Position numbers and translations under genes: made by a program
Notes under the pieces: generated by a model
Told to the model about the DNA's origin: nothing
Seen by the model: the letters and a program-made list of their open reading frames with translations, nothing else
Databases searched by the model: none
Assembly (NCBI RefSeq): GCF_014898055.3
Contig: NW_023601104.1
Location: 47,862,699-47,926,698 of the forward strand
DNA length: 64,000 nt
Direction: 5' to 3'
Source of the DNA: Talpa occidentalis
Lineage: Eukaryota; Chordata; Mammalia; Eulipotyphla; Talpidae
Shown: positions 40,780-54,459 of the stretch, one piece after another
How the letters are laid out: each line of letters starts with the position of its first letter
How positions within the stretch are numbered: position 1 is the first letter of the stretch

Positions 40780-40890
40780 ATTCTAGGGCTTGACTTGTTC
40801 AAGGTTACACTGTAAGTCAAAGGCAGAATTTGGATTTACAACTTCTTGCTTCCAAGTCAAGAATCTTTTTCCACTATACTCAGAGTTTTT
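40780..40890 (+). repeat. MIR 3' part
   Basis: 'cttgttcaaggttacactgt' and 'ctttttccactatactcag' follow the MIR right half. Confidence 0.55.
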
Positions 40891-42680
40891 AATGTAATTT
40901 TTCAATTTTTATTTTGAAGCAATCTCAAACTCACAAATAGGTTGCGAGTGTAGTACCAAGAACATTTTTCCCGAACCATTTGAGATTTAATTGACGATGA
41001 GATATCACATTGTGTTCTAGTGTGTATGTCCTACTAATTAACAACAACTATCAAACATGTCATACATTACATTTTTGTTAATTGTCCCGAGGAGGTTCTT
41101 TACAGTCAAAGAATTTCAGTTCAGAATCAAGCAGTGTAATTACTTGTCGTGTATCTTTAGTTGCCTTCAATCTGGAACACTTCCTCAGTCTTTCCTTGAT
41201 TTTCATATCCTTGATTCTTTTGAAGAATCTAGGTCAGATATTTTATAGTATGTTCTTCATTTTGCATGTCTTGTATTTCCTCAGGATTAGATTCAGGGCA
41301 GGTATCTTTGACAGAACTTTCACAGGAGTGATGTTGTGTTCTTTCATTGCATCCTATCAGGTGGCTCACAATTTTAATTTGTCTCATTGATATTTATTTT
41401 AATAAGTTTTTGCCAGTCTCCTTCACTCTAAAGTTTCCCTTTTGTCTTTTGTATTAAGTACTTTGTGGGAGAGTTTCTCTGAAATTATTCAAATATCTTG
41501 TTACTGATCAAACTTTCAAATATACTTAAATCAGCGTGAATTCAGTTACCTATTTTTTAAATTTCATCATTATTTATTTTAATGCTCAAGTTGTCCTAAG
41601 TTTGGCAATTGGAGCCCCATTCATGCTGGCTTCTGTGTCTTTTCATGTGTTGAAATTTCTTTGCAATTTTATTTTAGAATATTTCTAAAATACAGACAAT
41701 CATTTACATAACATATTACTATTCTCCGCCCTTTTGACACATCTGTATCATTTTTTGAGCACTCCTTTGCTTTCTGGCACAGTAAGATGCTCCAATTTCA
41801 TTTATCCCCAGCTTGGATGCAGCCATTTATTCCTGAGCCCTCGTTCTTATGGGGGAAGGGATGGCATTTATTTTTTTAAAAAAATTATTTATTTATGCAT
41901 ACAAGAACTGGGGTATGGGCCAGAGATGCGGGATGTGAGAGGATTCACTAGAGACAGAGTGGGGAACAGAACAGGCAGATTGACCAAAGTACACTGCTGA
42001 GGGGAACAGCAGGCGAGTCAGGGGAGGTCTGCTGTGCCATGTGGATTGCTCCCTGGCCAGCCAGGGATGGAACTCATGCTGCAGAGGCTGCAGATTGCTT
42101 TATAGTGTGGTGCTTAACCCCTTGTGCCACCAGGGAGGCCTAAGGGATGGCATTTAGAAGCACTAGGCATGCCCATCTCTGTTGGGATATCATTGTTCAG
42201 GCTATCTCAGTGGATGCAACTAGGAAATGACATGCATTCATACACTTATGCATCTGTTTATATATACTCACACACTAACACACATTTACAGCTATGTTTT
42301 TTTAACAATATATATTTAAAAAAAACATATGTTCACAATAATACCACCAATCCAGTATCACACTGTTCATTCTGGTTTTCTCCCTTTCACATTCATAACT
42401 CCTCCCACTGAAAGAACCTGGATCTTATTATCCTTGAGATAATTACTTATTTGAATACCTCCCTATATTTAAGTGATCAAAACTGCCAACTCTTCCTTTG
42501 CATTATGCTGTCCTTACCCTACTGAGATTCTGAAACCCCTAAATTAGCCACTGCAAGAACCCTCCATTCTCTTCCTTACCCCAGCTCCAAACTCTGTGCC
42601 CATGTCCACTCTAATGCCCTCTCCAGGCCGCTCAGGCACCAGTATCCCTTACAAGCATTCCCTTAAGCATCCTCCTTACT
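40890..42680. repeat. Ancient L1-like repeat, second copy, split by a SINE
   Basis: 'gaaccatttgagatttaatt', 'aatctggaacacttcctcag', 'gattagattcagggcaggta' and 'aagaacctggatcttattat' follow the same family as 15060-15905. The SINE at 41871-42141 splits it. The 42690-42790 stretch is rich in TATAGA. Confidence 0.5.
41871..42141 (-). mobile_element. tRNA-derived SINE
   Basis: Perfect 15-bp duplication aagggatggcattta at 41856-41870 and 42142-42156. Head ends 'ttgtgccaccagggaggcc'. Confidence 0.95.
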
Positions 42681-42930
42681 CCACTTGATATCTATAGACT
42701 CTCTATATAACCATCTATACCTTATATCTATATAGATGCAGATACATAGAGAGCTCTATAGATGTAGGCATTTCTATCTTTATACACATGTGTGTATGTA
42801 CACGCTATAAAGTACCCTGAGAAAGATACAAAAATATTATGGATTCTGAAGGAGAGACCAATTACTACACAATCCAGTTGGGAAGCTCATGCACTGTTTA
42901 AAGAAAGAGATGACATTAAAATGGACTTTG

Positions 42931-43207
42931 AGGGTCTCCCTGGTGCTACAGGGGTTAAAGTCTCAGGGCTATCAAGCTATGGTCAGCCACTGCTGCATGA
43001 GTTCGAGTTTGGTCCCTGGCCAGGGAACTAACCCACATGGTGCGGCAGATTTCTCCTGTCTTGTCTGCTGCTCCCCTCAGGAGTGTATCTCAGTAGATCC
43101 GCCTGTTCTGCTTCCCACTCTCTCTTTGGTGAATACTCTCACCCCCTGCACCCCTGCCCTACACTCTAGTTCTTGTGCACGTAAATCAAAATAGATCTTT
43201 AAAAAAG
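42931..43207 (+). mobile_element. tRNA-derived SINE, older form
   Basis: Head 'gggtctccctggtgctacag', 'gctatcaagctatggtcagc', diverged tail. No clear target-site duplication. Confidence 0.82.
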
Positions 43208-43456
43208 AAGTACTTAAAACTGCATAGATTTTAATCTATGGTGGCAAGTTAATTAAAATACCTAACCTGGAAGCAAGCAGTTAAACTCAGAGCTGGTGCT
43301 TCAAAGTAGGAATACTGAGCACAGGTAGATCTACAGCTATGCATTTGATAATACTTTACACAACAATTGACTGCAATTATGTTCATACCTGACTAGAAGA
43401 TGTAAAGTCCTATATAATCACTTATTATCTAATCTGGTTAAGAATGCAGTCATTTA

Positions 43457-44222
43457 TGACATTCTTCAAAGAAATAGAACACATATTGATGAAATTCATA
43501 TGGAGCCACCAAAAACCCCTATTAGCCAAAGCTCTCCTGAAAAAAAGAAGGGAATGGAGGTTTCACACTTCCAGACTTCAACCTATACTACAAAGCCATA
43601 ATAATCAAAACTACATGGTATTGGAACAAGAACAAACACATGGACCAATGGAATCGAATAGAAAATCCAGAAATAGGGGCCTCCCTGGTGGCGCAAGGGG
43701 TTAAGCACTGCACTATGAAGCAATCCATAGCCTCTGCAGCCCGGCTGACCAGAGAGCAACCCACATGGTGTAGCAGACCTCTCCTGTCTCACCTGCTGCT
43801 CCCCTCAGCAGTGTATTCATTCAGTCTACCTGTTCTGTTCCCCACTCTGTCTCTGGTGAATCCTCTCAACCCCCTGTATCTCTGGCCTGTACCCCAGCTC
43901 TTATATGCATAAATAAATAAATCTTTAAAAAAAAAAAAAGACAGAAAATCCAGACAGAAAGAAAAAGAAAAATACCAGATGGTCTCACTCATTGCAGGAA
44001 TTTAGAAAACCTAAATAAGGGACCAGGAAAAAGACTAATTATAATAAAGTAAAAATCAAAATCAACAAGCAGCTATAAACCAGAGACACACTGGGAGGGG
44101 AGAGGAGGGAGAGAAGGATCAAAACAAGGGGGGTGGGAATTGTATGAGGACTATAACCAAGTTGAAAATGCATACATTGTACAAAAATGAAAAATGATGT
44201 AAAAAATATATAAAATAAAAAA
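43457..44222 (+). mobile_element. 5'-truncated, internally deleted L1 with nested SINE
   Basis: The left part matches the C-terminal ORF2 region ('tgaaattcatatggagccac', 'acatggaccaatggaatcga'). It then jumps to a 3' UTR-like end with 'ggtctcactcattgcagga', a G-rich tract and a poly(A)-like end. A perfect 17-bp target-site duplication aagaatgcagtcattta is at 43440-43456 and 44223-44239. The clean duplication means the insertion is fairly recent; it cannot move by itself. Confidence 0.9.
43677..43932 (+). mobile_element. tRNA-derived SINE inside the L1
   Basis: Head 'gggcctccctggtggcgcaa', tail 'cataaataaataaatcttt'. The duplication agaaaatccaga flanks it (about 43660-43671 and 43943-43954). 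It inserted after the L1. Confidence 0.92.
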
Positions 44223-44279
44223 AAGAATGCAGTCATTTACATGTATAAATATTTATATTATGATTTTTTCTAAATTTGC

Positions 44280-44400
44280 TGCCATCTATTTAAAAACAAG
44301 CCACTTAACCTTTCTATGCCTCAGTTTCCTCCTCTGGAAGATGAATAGGTCATGTTAGAGGGTAGGTAAGATCTCCTTCAGTTTTAAAATTCAAATATCC
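44280..44400 (-). repeat. MIR
   Basis: 'ctatgcctcagtttcctcct' is the antisense MIR core. Confidence 0.75.
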
Positions 44401-44705
44401 TATTGTCACTTTTACAGAAAATCTCTCCAGAGTAGCTATTATTTCAAAGAAATAAAAACTAAAACCCAGAAACAACTAAGTGATTTGTTCATGTTTCAAA
44501 CAACATTCCAGAAATAATATTGTAAAATCAGACCCTCTGAATACTTACCTGATTATATTTATCATATTATCAGGGCACCCCATATTTTCAAAACTGTATA
44601 AAATACGTTAAACTAACAGCACTTTCCAAATTCTTTCTTTTATAAGTATGTAGTTGCATATTTATTTTAAAATATTTTCATTAACACTAACTTGAAAATA
44701 CAGTT

Positions 44706-44978
44706 TTTTTTTTTTAAAGATTTATTTATTCATGCATACAAGAGCTGGGGTACAGGCCAGATGTGTGGGAGGGTGAGAGAATTCACCAGAAACAGAGTGG
44801 GGAACAGAACAGGCAGACTGAATGAAATACACTGCTGAGGGGAGCAGTTGGCAAGACAGGAGAGGTCTGCCATGCCATGTGGGATTCTCCCGGGCCTGCC
44901 AGGATCGAACCAGCACTACAGAGGCTTGGAACAGCTTCACATCGCTGTGCTCACCCGCCTGTGCCACCAGGGGAGGCC
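44706..44978 (-). mobile_element. tRNA-derived SINE
   Basis: Duplication tgaaaatacagtt at 44693-44705 and 44979-44991. Complete from tail to head. Confidence 0.94.
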
Positions 44979-44999
44979 TGAAAATACAGTTGTTTTTAA

Positions 45000-47290
45000 A
45001 CTCAAGGAAATAAACATAATCCTAAACTACCTCCATATGACAATTGTTTTCATTTTTTTTGAACTGTTATTCACTTGTTTAAGCAAAGTTTCATGTATGT
45101 GGCACATCAAATTTATATTCATATTAATTTCATATAAACATAAATTCCTGGTATAACACTCAATTACATGGACCCAAGGGGTAGGGAAAAAACTGCTATC
45201 ACCTAACTATAATAGGTGTATTTAGCGAGGAATAAAGAAGACCTAAAATGATTGTGTAGTTGGCTATGATCCCCCCATTTCCCTCATATCTGGCTTTAAA
45301 TCTCATGATTAGAATCATTCCTCTGATTTTCACAAGACAGAGAAAGAGACTTCAGGAAGTCAATGTTAAGATGCTCTAACCTGGAGTGGGAGAGAAAGTC
45401 CTGGAGATCTCTTCTGGCGTATCCCTTTAATCCAGTTTTCACCTTGGGAGACAGGGAGGATATGATCCTGAAGGATGAAGCTATAGGACGGGAAGTTTCC
45501 GGAAGTTTTCCTTAGAACAGGGGAGTATTGGGCAGCAACAACCCTATCATGGCCAAGGAGAAAGGGCTCTGGAAATGGGATTCAGAGCAGATCCGGAGAG
45601 GGAAATGAGGTGTCTGTGGGGAATCAATAAAAGCAGCACTGAGAGGAATGAGAAGAGTCCTTGGTCAGCTTGTCAGTTTTTCCCTGCCAGAAAGTTCCTG
45701 ATGGAAACCACAGGAAACATCATCATAAGCCAAATTAATCACAAAGGTAATCTATCAAGGTGAAGGAGCAAAATTTAATAACATAAGCAGCTCAGTTCTA
45801 AACAAGAGCAAAAACCAAAAAAATGGGCTAGATCGAGTCAGAGCCAGGGCTGAAGAGAAGGGCTATCTTTTAAATATTACACCAACCCTCAACTTTTGCT
45901 TCAAACTCTTCAGGCAAGTCAACTGTTAACTGCAGACAGGTAACTTACAAAATAATTTAATGCTTTCATTTAGGGATGTTTCATTCTTCACAAGTAGCAG
46001 ATAAGGTATCCCACCAAAACCTTACTAGTTGGAGACACATTAGAATGTGAAAACAGATGATGTATGAACATCCACTTAAAAATCAAATATACTGAAAGAC
46101 TAAACACACAAGATAACATAGCTATATTAAAACCCACATAATGTGTTTTAAAATTCACAATCCAAGACTGTTTAGTTCAAGATTTTGAACTTAACCAGTA
46201 AAAGGGTAAAACTCTAGATGATCAATAAATAGTATTCTTTCTGAAATTTCATATATGAAGAAAAATTATACAGGATATTATAAAATAACTTAGGGAAATT
46301 CTTATGTTACTATCTTTTTATATATATGTATCCACTACTAACTTTTTTGGGTCATATTATTCTTGAAGCAAATTCTAACAAAAAATTCATTTATATGTTA
46401 AACTTCTTGTTTTGCTACAAATTTAGAGACAGGAATTGTATCTGGATGCAAATATTTAGCAGACCAGTATGAAAAATAGCTAGATATTAAATTAACCATG
46501 TAATATGGTTAAGGTAATCAGTGGAGTAGGAGTCATAGATCAGAAAGAAAAAGAAAAATGCTAATAATATGGAATAGAATTATATACTCATGAACTCAAT
46601 TTGCCAACCTACAGGCACTCACAGACCAGAGCACAAATCCATTTATAGACCATACTTGCTCATCTTAATAATATTTTATTGACTTCCACATTTTCTCCTT
46701 TTGTCTGCTTCATCTCTATTACACTTCCTGAGAGGACAGTTTTTTAAAAATTTTTCTCAAAAATTTATGATAAATATTAAGTTTTAAGAAAGCAAAATAT
46801 AAAATCTTTGTACTAACTGAACTGTCAAAATATGCATGCTGATTGTGAATAAAAATTTTAAGATAATGAGTAAAAATGAAATAATTGTTTTAAACAGAGA
46901 CTGGTGATTTTTATCTTTTCAGTAGTTGTAATTATTTTTATGCTGCTGTCACAAAAAGAAAAAAGGAAACAATTTTAAAATGTTTTCTCTGCAGTTTCCT
47001 GGCATAATTTGCCCCCACTTGTAAGGTACAGGACACAGAGTAGATATTGAAAAAAAATTTGTTGAATAAGTATGCAAAATGTCAACTACAACTGCTGGCA
47101 GATTTCCATTAGAGAGAAGCTATAATAAATGATGGCACTGGCTGTGGTTCAATAAGGATAAAATAAATCAGTATTTACTCATATACCTGATCATGGGCTT
47201 CTAATTATCTGAGACTGTTAGGAGAGTGTTTGTATAATTTGTTGACTATTAGCACAATTTTGAGAGTGAAATGGGGAGCTATTTTTAAAT
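45000..47290. other. Intergenic stretch without recognised gene
   Basis: No splice-framed coding sequence and no clear transposon was found. A purine-rich block at 45330-45800 could be an old LTR but lacks clear ends. A small L2-like 3' end may lie at about 47010-47080. Confidence 0.5.
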
Positions 47291-47299
47291 ATGCTGTAT

Positions 47300-48570
47300 T
47301 CTTAACTATAATACCTAAAACACAAGCAAATGGAGAATAACATAAATTGGAATTTATCTAAATTAAAAACTGTTATTCATAAGATATTATTTAAGAACTG
47401 AAAAGATAGACCAAAAAATGGGAAGAAATATTTAGTGATAAGGGTCTAATATCCAAAATATAAAAAGACCTCTTACAAACAACAATGAAATATAAATAAC
47501 CCAATTAAAAAATGGACAAAGAATTTGAATGGCTGTATCTCCAAGTAAGATATACAAAACAGGAATGAGCGCAGAAAAAGTGACATATCACTTCATAGAC
47601 ATGAGGAAGTTTAGACCAAAAAAAAAAAAGGAAAAAATGGTATTTGGGGGCCTCCCCGGTGGCGCAGGGGTTGAGCGCTGGGTTGCGAAGCTGCCCGCAG
47701 CCTCTGCAGCACCGGTTCGATCCCCGGCCGCCTGCGAGGGTCCCACATGGCATGCAGACCTCTCCTGCCGCCCGCTGCTCCCCTCAGCAGTGTACTTCGT
47801 CACTCTGCCAGTTCTACTCTCTGCTCTGGCTCTGGTGAATTCTCTCACCCTCCCACGCCTCTGACTGTACCCAGTGCTTGTATAAATAAATAAATAAATC
47901 TTTAAAAAAAAAAAAAAAGAAAAAAAATGGTATTGGGAGGAAGTAGAGAAATCAGAACACTCACCCCTGCTAGTAGGAATGTAAAATGGTGCAGCTGCTT
48001 TGGAAAAATTTGGCAGCTTCTCAAAAAGTTAAACACGGTTAGTATATGACCTGTCAGTTACACTCATAGGCATATACTGAAGAGAATTAAAAACTGAAAG
48101 TGTACTTGAATGTTTATAGTAGCACTGTTGATAGTAGGGAAAAGAGGAAACAATGTTAATATCTATCAAATGAATAAATAAAATGTGGTATAGCCATAAA
48201 ATGAACATTATTTAGTCACTGAAGTAATGGTATATGATACAACATGAATGAACCATGAAAACATTATGCAAAGTGAAAGAAGTCAGACACAAAATGTCAA
48301 TTATTGTATGATTCATTTATATGAAATGTCCAGAAAAAAGCAAAATAATGAAGACCAAAATAGATTAGCGGGTGCCAGGAAAAGAGGGAAGAATGGAAAT
48401 GGGCAGTGTCTTTAATGGGCACAAAGCTTTTTAGAACGATAACATGGATTAGACGGTGATGATACACAGTATTTATGGTTATATTAAACAATATACCAAA
48501 ATCACACAACCTTGTGAACGCACTAAAAACCTTTGAAATAGACATTTTAAAGTGGCAAACTTTTGTTTGT
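47300..48570 (+). mobile_element. L1M-type 3' region, split by a SINE
   Basis: The end of ORF2 ('gtctaatatccaaaatataa', 'ttaaaaaatggacaaagaat') and a 3' UTR ('acaaccttgtgaacgcact', 'gaaatagacattttaaagtg') are in the right order. Many stops; old. Confidence 0.82.
47648..47921 (+). mobile_element. tRNA-derived SINE inside the L1
   Basis: Head 'gggcctccccggtggcgcag'; 13-bp duplication aaaaaatggtatt at 47632-47644 and 47922-47934. Confidence 0.94.
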
Positions 48571-48649
48571 GTGAATTATAAATAAACAAAAGATGCCTAC
48601 TTGTTTTTCTCCAGGACAAAATGTTTAAACCTGAAATCTAAAACTTTAA

Positions 48650-50690
48650 AAGAAAGGCTATACTAATACTGTATAATGCTCCCAGGTCTTCTCCATTTTG
48701 TTTCATCTTTTTCGAACAATAAGATGCCAAAATTTCATATTTTTATTTTATTTATATTATCCTCGTTTATCTCTCCTAAACAATACTCAGTAATAATTAA
48801 TGTTTTGGTTGTAATTATCATCCCTTCTCTCAATTCCTTTTGTTTGATTGCTGATAAACCATATTCAGCCAAAAATTAGAATTATAATTTCAATCACTTT
48901 TCTTCTCTCACCCCTTGGCACTCTTGAACACTTCTCAATGTCCTATCTCCCTCATTATGTGTCTATGGTAACTTTTTCTACTTATGCTCTTTTTCTTACA
49001 ATTCAGATTCACTGACTAATCACTTTGTTTTCCAAAATATCATCCTTTTGCTGATGAACTTTCCCATACTCCCCCTAGCAATCTTGTTGCTGCACAGACA
49101 CCTGACTTCCTTCTGACCACACAGGTCCCTTTAAGTAAATGTGATTTCTGTTTCAAAACCAGGAAATGGAGTTGACATTCCCAGGCTCTCTGAAGGTTTT
49201 CGACTGTGGTTTTCCTTTGCTTCTGCTCTAAAGTTCACATCCTCTTGAAACATCACCCCTATCCTCTCTGCCTTTTGCTGACATTTGTTTCACACTCTCA
49301 CAGTGATCAAAGATTTGGACACAGGGTTATGGATATTTCTCTCTATTTTGAGTCGTATCAATCAATCTGTGTTACCTTAATTGTCTGAATGGGGTAGTTA
49401 GCTAACATTAGCTTTTAAATTCCTTGACACCATCCATTGCAACTACACATTCCCCTGGCCTCATCCTAGATCTTGTTCTCACTCATCATGGCTCTACTGC
49501 AGTGATTTCATTCTGTGACCTGTCTATAATTCTTTTTTCACATTTCCTACTCTTTGGGCTTCCCCTTCTACCTTCATAAAAGTACTAGTCATTTTTACCT
49601 CTTTCCTAATCTGGTCTTTTAGCTCCTTGCTGATTTTATTCTTTTTATCTTTTCTTTGTTTAGTTTGGTTTATGAGGTCATTTGCTTTGAACACTTTTAC
49701 TAATGTTCATAATTCTTTCCTTTCTATAACCTTGGCAGACTACAATTCCTCTGCCAATCCCTGATTGTGGATCAACCCAACCATCTGCCTTTTCTTGAAC
49801 TGCCAAGAAAATTGTGTAACTGTGCTTTCTAATTTAATGCATTATTTGTGTAATTTCTAGCCTCAGGTAGTTGGCTCACTTAATTATTTTCAAAAGTGGC
49901 TAAATCAAACATTCACTACTGTCCTCCACTACAACTCCATGCCATCTTCCTCTCTTCCAGATGGTCAAGTCTTAAGTGTTTATAGCAAAAGTAGAGGGCA
50001 TGATTTCTGAATTCCATTAGATTTCTCCTTTCTACCCTCTGCAACCTTTTCCTTCTATCTCAGAGGATACCCAAAGTGTTCTAAATGCATCGCTCGACTC
50101 AGGCTTTTGATATGGGATTTTGGTCCATACAGTACTGCCTCTCTTCTCGCTTTCATTTCTCTATTTCCTTTAAGAACATCCTCATATTTTCTGCATCTGA
50201 AAATAATTCCTTGAATGCTGTTTTCCTGCAAAACTACTGATCTTTCATTTCCTTCATCTTTAACTTCCTGAAAGAGTATATAATATAGCATCTTTATTCT
50301 ATATTTTCTTAGATCCCATTTAATCCTCAAAATATTTAGTTTACATAATCCCAAAAAACTTGTGCTGAATAATGTTCATCGTACTTTCTAATTGTCAATC
50401 CTCAATGTATTTTTCTTTTTTAAATGACTTTTCCAAAGTTATTTCCTATTTGACCATTCCAGTGGATTGGGTATCATCTATCAGAACCTACTTGAACAGA
50501 ATTCTCCCTTCTCTTGAATCTCATGACATAATTTTCTTCTAATTTTTCTACCACCTCTTTCCTTCCCCTTTGCCAGTCTCTTGATGGCATCTCTCACTGT
50601 CCTGACAGTTTCTTAAGCATTCAGCTGTCTACTGCATCTTGACATCATTTCTACGTACTCTCCTAGACCACTTGGCATCTACTTTGGTAA
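48650..50690. other. Pyrimidine-rich intergenic stretch, unassigned
   Basis: About 2 kb of C/T-rich sequence on the plus strand with no open frame above about 100 codons. The one-sided composition suggests an old retroelement read backwards, but I recognise no landmark. Confidence 0.4.
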
Positions 50691-51240
50691 CTTTTTAAAA
50701 AGTGTCTGTAGTTCAGGAGTTTAAGTATATTCACATTGTTGTGAAACACAGTCCCGCTTTTTCATCTTGAGTGAAACTCTATACCTATTAAACAACCTTT
50801 TTCCCACCCCCTCTCTCAGCCTCTGGTAACCACCATTCTACTCTCTGTTTCTATGAATTTGGCTACTTTAGATACCTCATATGAATGGAATCATCCAATT
50901 TTTTTTTTTTTTTTTTTTTTTTTTTAGTGACTGACTCATTTCACTTAGCACAATGATCCAAAGATTATTCATGCTGTAGCTTAACAGGATTTCCTTTCTT
51001 TTCAAGGCAGAATAACATGCCACTGTATGTATTTAACATATTTTGTTTATCTATTCATCCTTTGATGAACATTTGGGTTGCTTCCACCCGTGGCTATTGT
51101 GAATACTGCTGCTATCAGTATGGGTATGCAAAAATTTCTTCAGATTCCTGCTTTGAATTCTTCTGGATATATACCCAGAAGTGGGATTGCTGGATCATGG
51201 AAGTTCTGTTAATTTTTGAGAAAATATGATACTATTAACT
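50690..51240 (-). mobile_element. L1M-type 3' end, antisense
   Basis: 'tctgtttctatgaatttggc', 'catatgaatggaatcatcca', 'gatgaacatttgggttgctt' and 'tatatacccagaagtgggat' are classic antisense L1 3' landmarks. A run of about 29 T lies at 50899-50927. Confidence 0.85.
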
Positions 51241-51428
51241 TTGGTGACCTTATCACATATGTGCAACTAACTTCCAGATCTATATTCTGGGCCCTAATCT
51301 CTCTGCCTTCTGGAATAAAGAAATGAACTGATAAAGGTAGGGAATTCATTTTATCATTTTATCCCCTGTGTTTCTTCTGAGTATATGCAGTAGATTGCAT
51401 ATAAATTTTCATTAAAAATGCTATACCT

Positions 51429-51695
51429 GGGGCCTCCCTGGTGGCGCAAGGGGTTGGGATGTAACCTATGAGGCTCACCCCGGCCCCTACAGCATAAGAT
51501 CGATCCCCGGCCAGGGAGGTGACCCACATGGTGCAGCAGACCTCTCCTAACTTGCCCACTGCTCCCCTCAGCAGTGTATTTCAGTCGATATGCCTGTTCT
51601 GTCCCCCACTCTGTCTCTGGTGAATCCTCTCACCCCCCGCATCTCTGGCCTATACCCTGGTTCTTGTCTGTATGGATAGATAAATCTTAAAAAAA
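51429..51695 (+). mobile_element. tRNA-derived SINE
   Basis: Perfect 15-bp duplication aaaaatgctatacct at 51414-51428 and 51696-51710. The head has an altered middle ('ggggttgggatgtaacc'). Confidence 0.94.
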
Positions 51696-51710
51696 AAAAA
51701 TGCTATACCT

Positions 51711-53360
51711 TTTGGATACCTGGGAGAGCTAAAGTCCAAATATTTTTTCCTACTGATTATTGTGTAATTTAGGATGAATCACTGTTATAAGTTTAATGGT
51801 TGGTGCTTTACAGCATAATATCTGTTTGCTTCTAACATCTACCAATGCATTGCACATACTAGGTATTATCTGGTTAATGATCTCAAGTATTAATCATTTT
51901 GAGAGTAGCAGTGACATAACCCATATTGAAATGCTTGCATAATTGCTTTTTCTTCTTTGTAAATGAAAATATCAGGGGCGAAAAGGAGAGAAAAATAGAG
52001 AATTAATATCTCATTACTATACTCCTAGACATATTTTAGGATAAACACAAATACATGGGCTATATATTGGATGAACTATATTCTGACCCTATGGCCACAA
52101 TAAATAAGAACCTGCCAATAAAAATTTTGGAAAGTTTAGCAAATGACAAATTTATACCACCACAGAAAAAAGAAAGGGTTTAAAAAAATGGGGGGAAGGA
52201 TACAGATACTCAGCAGTTGTTATTTATGAGACAATAGCAAGAACACTGAGTAACATTTTAAATAATATTCTGAAATCATGTGAAACTAAAATTAGACTCA
52301 GATTTATAGTGGAAAAAAACACCACCCAACACCAAGGTGATTGAGGGCACACAATTTAATCATTGCTTAAGAGACAATCAGTTTTCTCTTTCATTAGTAA
52401 ATACGCATGTGAGACTTACAGTAACTTCTGCCAACTCAGAACCCTGAGAAAATAGTCACTTTCTTTATAAGAGGAAGAAACAACAACGAAAAGGAATGCA
52501 GAGTGGCAATGACTCAAAGTGGACCTGGCAGACTCTGAACACTGATATCACCAAGGAAACACAGAACTATGTAGCAGCAAGGGCTGAGCAAATGCCTGAA
52601 GCTCATTCTATGGTTCAGCTTTTAATCAGCTGAAAACTAATGAGATAAATCAAGAATTTAGCTGTTTTTCAGATAAAGTACTTTGTTTTAATTTGAAGAA
52701 TTAGTTCAGTCTCAGTTAAAGTAACCTATTATGAGTTTGGGGAAACTGGATTTGACTTATTTTATTTCAGCTCTTGGCAAGTCTTCCAGGATTGTATGCT
52801 GTCTACCTATATTACTGAGCGTTTTTTAACATTAATTTATTAGTAGTACTATTTATTTACTTTTATTTTTTGGACATTATCTGACTTTCCCTCTCAGGTG
52901 TGGTCACCAAAGGGAATTTAGTTATTTTGATGAGTAATTTGTATACCATTTGAATGAAAAGAAACAACTATAATTCAAAAGAACACAAACCTAAACATTT
53001 TCCAGCTCATGTGACTTAAGTTTAATCAACCCTTATAATTTGCAAGATCTAGCATCATAGTTCCACCAAAAGGTAGAGCTGAAAGTGATCTTAATATCTG
53101 TCAGGTTTGAGTCCCTCCCTTTTAGCATGAGTCCTGGAAGGATTGAGTTACCTTGGAGTAATGTAACACCTACAGTGCATGGAAAAGCTGAGACTATCCA
53201 ACAGAGACCTCATGACTCCTGGTTCAGAGCTATTACCACTGAACACTCAGTTGTCAGATGCTAGTCAGTCTAAGAGTCACAGGTGGGAAAAAAGTGACTG
53301 TTAACATGCATGTTCCTTATACAGAAATAAAACATAAGGATCAGACAAAAACAAAACCAG
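51711..53360. other. Intergenic stretch without recognised gene
   Basis: AT-rich unique-looking sequence. 53040-53240 may be an old MIR-like or MER-like fragment. No supported gene. Confidence 0.5.
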
Positions 53361-53374
53361 TCACAAACCCTAGA

Positions 53375-53652
53375 TTTATTTTTTTTAAAGATTTATTTAT
53401 TTATGCATACAAGAGCTGGGATACAGGCCAGAGGTGCGGGGGGTGAGAGGATTCACCAGAGTCAGAGTGGGGAACAGAACAGGCAGGCAGACTGAAAAAC
53501 ACTGCTGAGGGGAGCAGCGGGCGAGTCAGGAGAGGTCTGTTGCACCATGTGGGTTGCTCCCTGGCTGGCTGGGGATTGAACTCGTGCTGCAGAGGCTGCA
53601 GATTGCTTCACAGTGCTGTGCTTAACCCCTCGCGCCACCAGGGAGGCCCCCC
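53375..53652 (-). mobile_element. tRNA-derived SINE
   Basis: Duplication aaaccctaga at 53365-53374 and 53653-53662; head 'cgcgccaccagggaggccc'. Confidence 0.93.
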
Positions 53653-54143
53653 AAACCCTAGAAATTTGATTGTAGAACTGAGGCTACCAGAGGAGGAGGA
53701 AGGGAGAGCAAAGTGAGGAGACCACAGAAGATTGTAGTGGGGGACTATGTGTGCCTTGGCTGTGAGTGTGGTGTGGTGACATACATCTGAGGAGGTGTGA
53801 TCCTTTGCCTCTGAATCACATATGATGCTGTAAACCAGTGTTATCTCAATAAAAAGTGTATAGCCCTAGGCCTCATTTCAGAAATGTGATTTAGTAGATC
53901 CCAGGTTGAGATGCAGGAATTTGCTTTTTAAAGAAATTTTCCTACTAATTTCTACTTAAGGTGCTTCTTAAACCACACTTTGATAAACTTCTAGAGAGCT
54001 AGACAAATAATGGGGTCACTAGACTCTTCTAATCTCAGGTGCAGACTGCCAGGGGGTACTCCACTAACCTAACTGGAAAAGTAGACAATTTATTTCTCCC
54101 ATGTACCATTATTTGGGATCTTTCTTTGAAGAAGAAAGGCACA

Positions 54144-54459
54144 GGGCCTCCCCGGTGGCGCAGTGGTTGAGCACTGGGTTGCGAATCTGCCTGCAGCCTC
54201 TGCGGCGCTGGTTCGATCCCCGGCTGCTCCCCGGCCACCAGAGGAGGGTCCCACATGGCGCGCAGACCTCTCCTGCCGCCCGCTGCTCCCCTCAGCAGTG
54301 TACTTCGGTCCGTCTGCCTGTTATGCTCCCCGCTCTGGCTCTGGTGAATTCTCTCACCCTCCCGCGCTTCTGACTGTACCCAGTGCATGTATAAACAAAA
54401 AACAAACAAACAAATAAATAAATTTAAAAAAAAAACATGCCTCCATAAAAAAAAAAAAA
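54144..54459 (+). mobile_element. tRNA-derived SINE, young, extended tail
   Basis: Perfect 16-bp duplication gaagaagaaaggcaca at 54128-54143 and 54460-54475. Like the copy at 37637 it has 'cagtgcatgt' instead of 'cagtgcttgt', an (aaac)n tail, and acatgcctc (54435-54443) between two A runs. Confidence 0.96.

Noticed and set aside
45330..45800. Possible LTR or gene in a purine-rich block
   Set aside because: No TG...CA ends, primer-binding site, poly(A) signal order or coding frame could be fixed.
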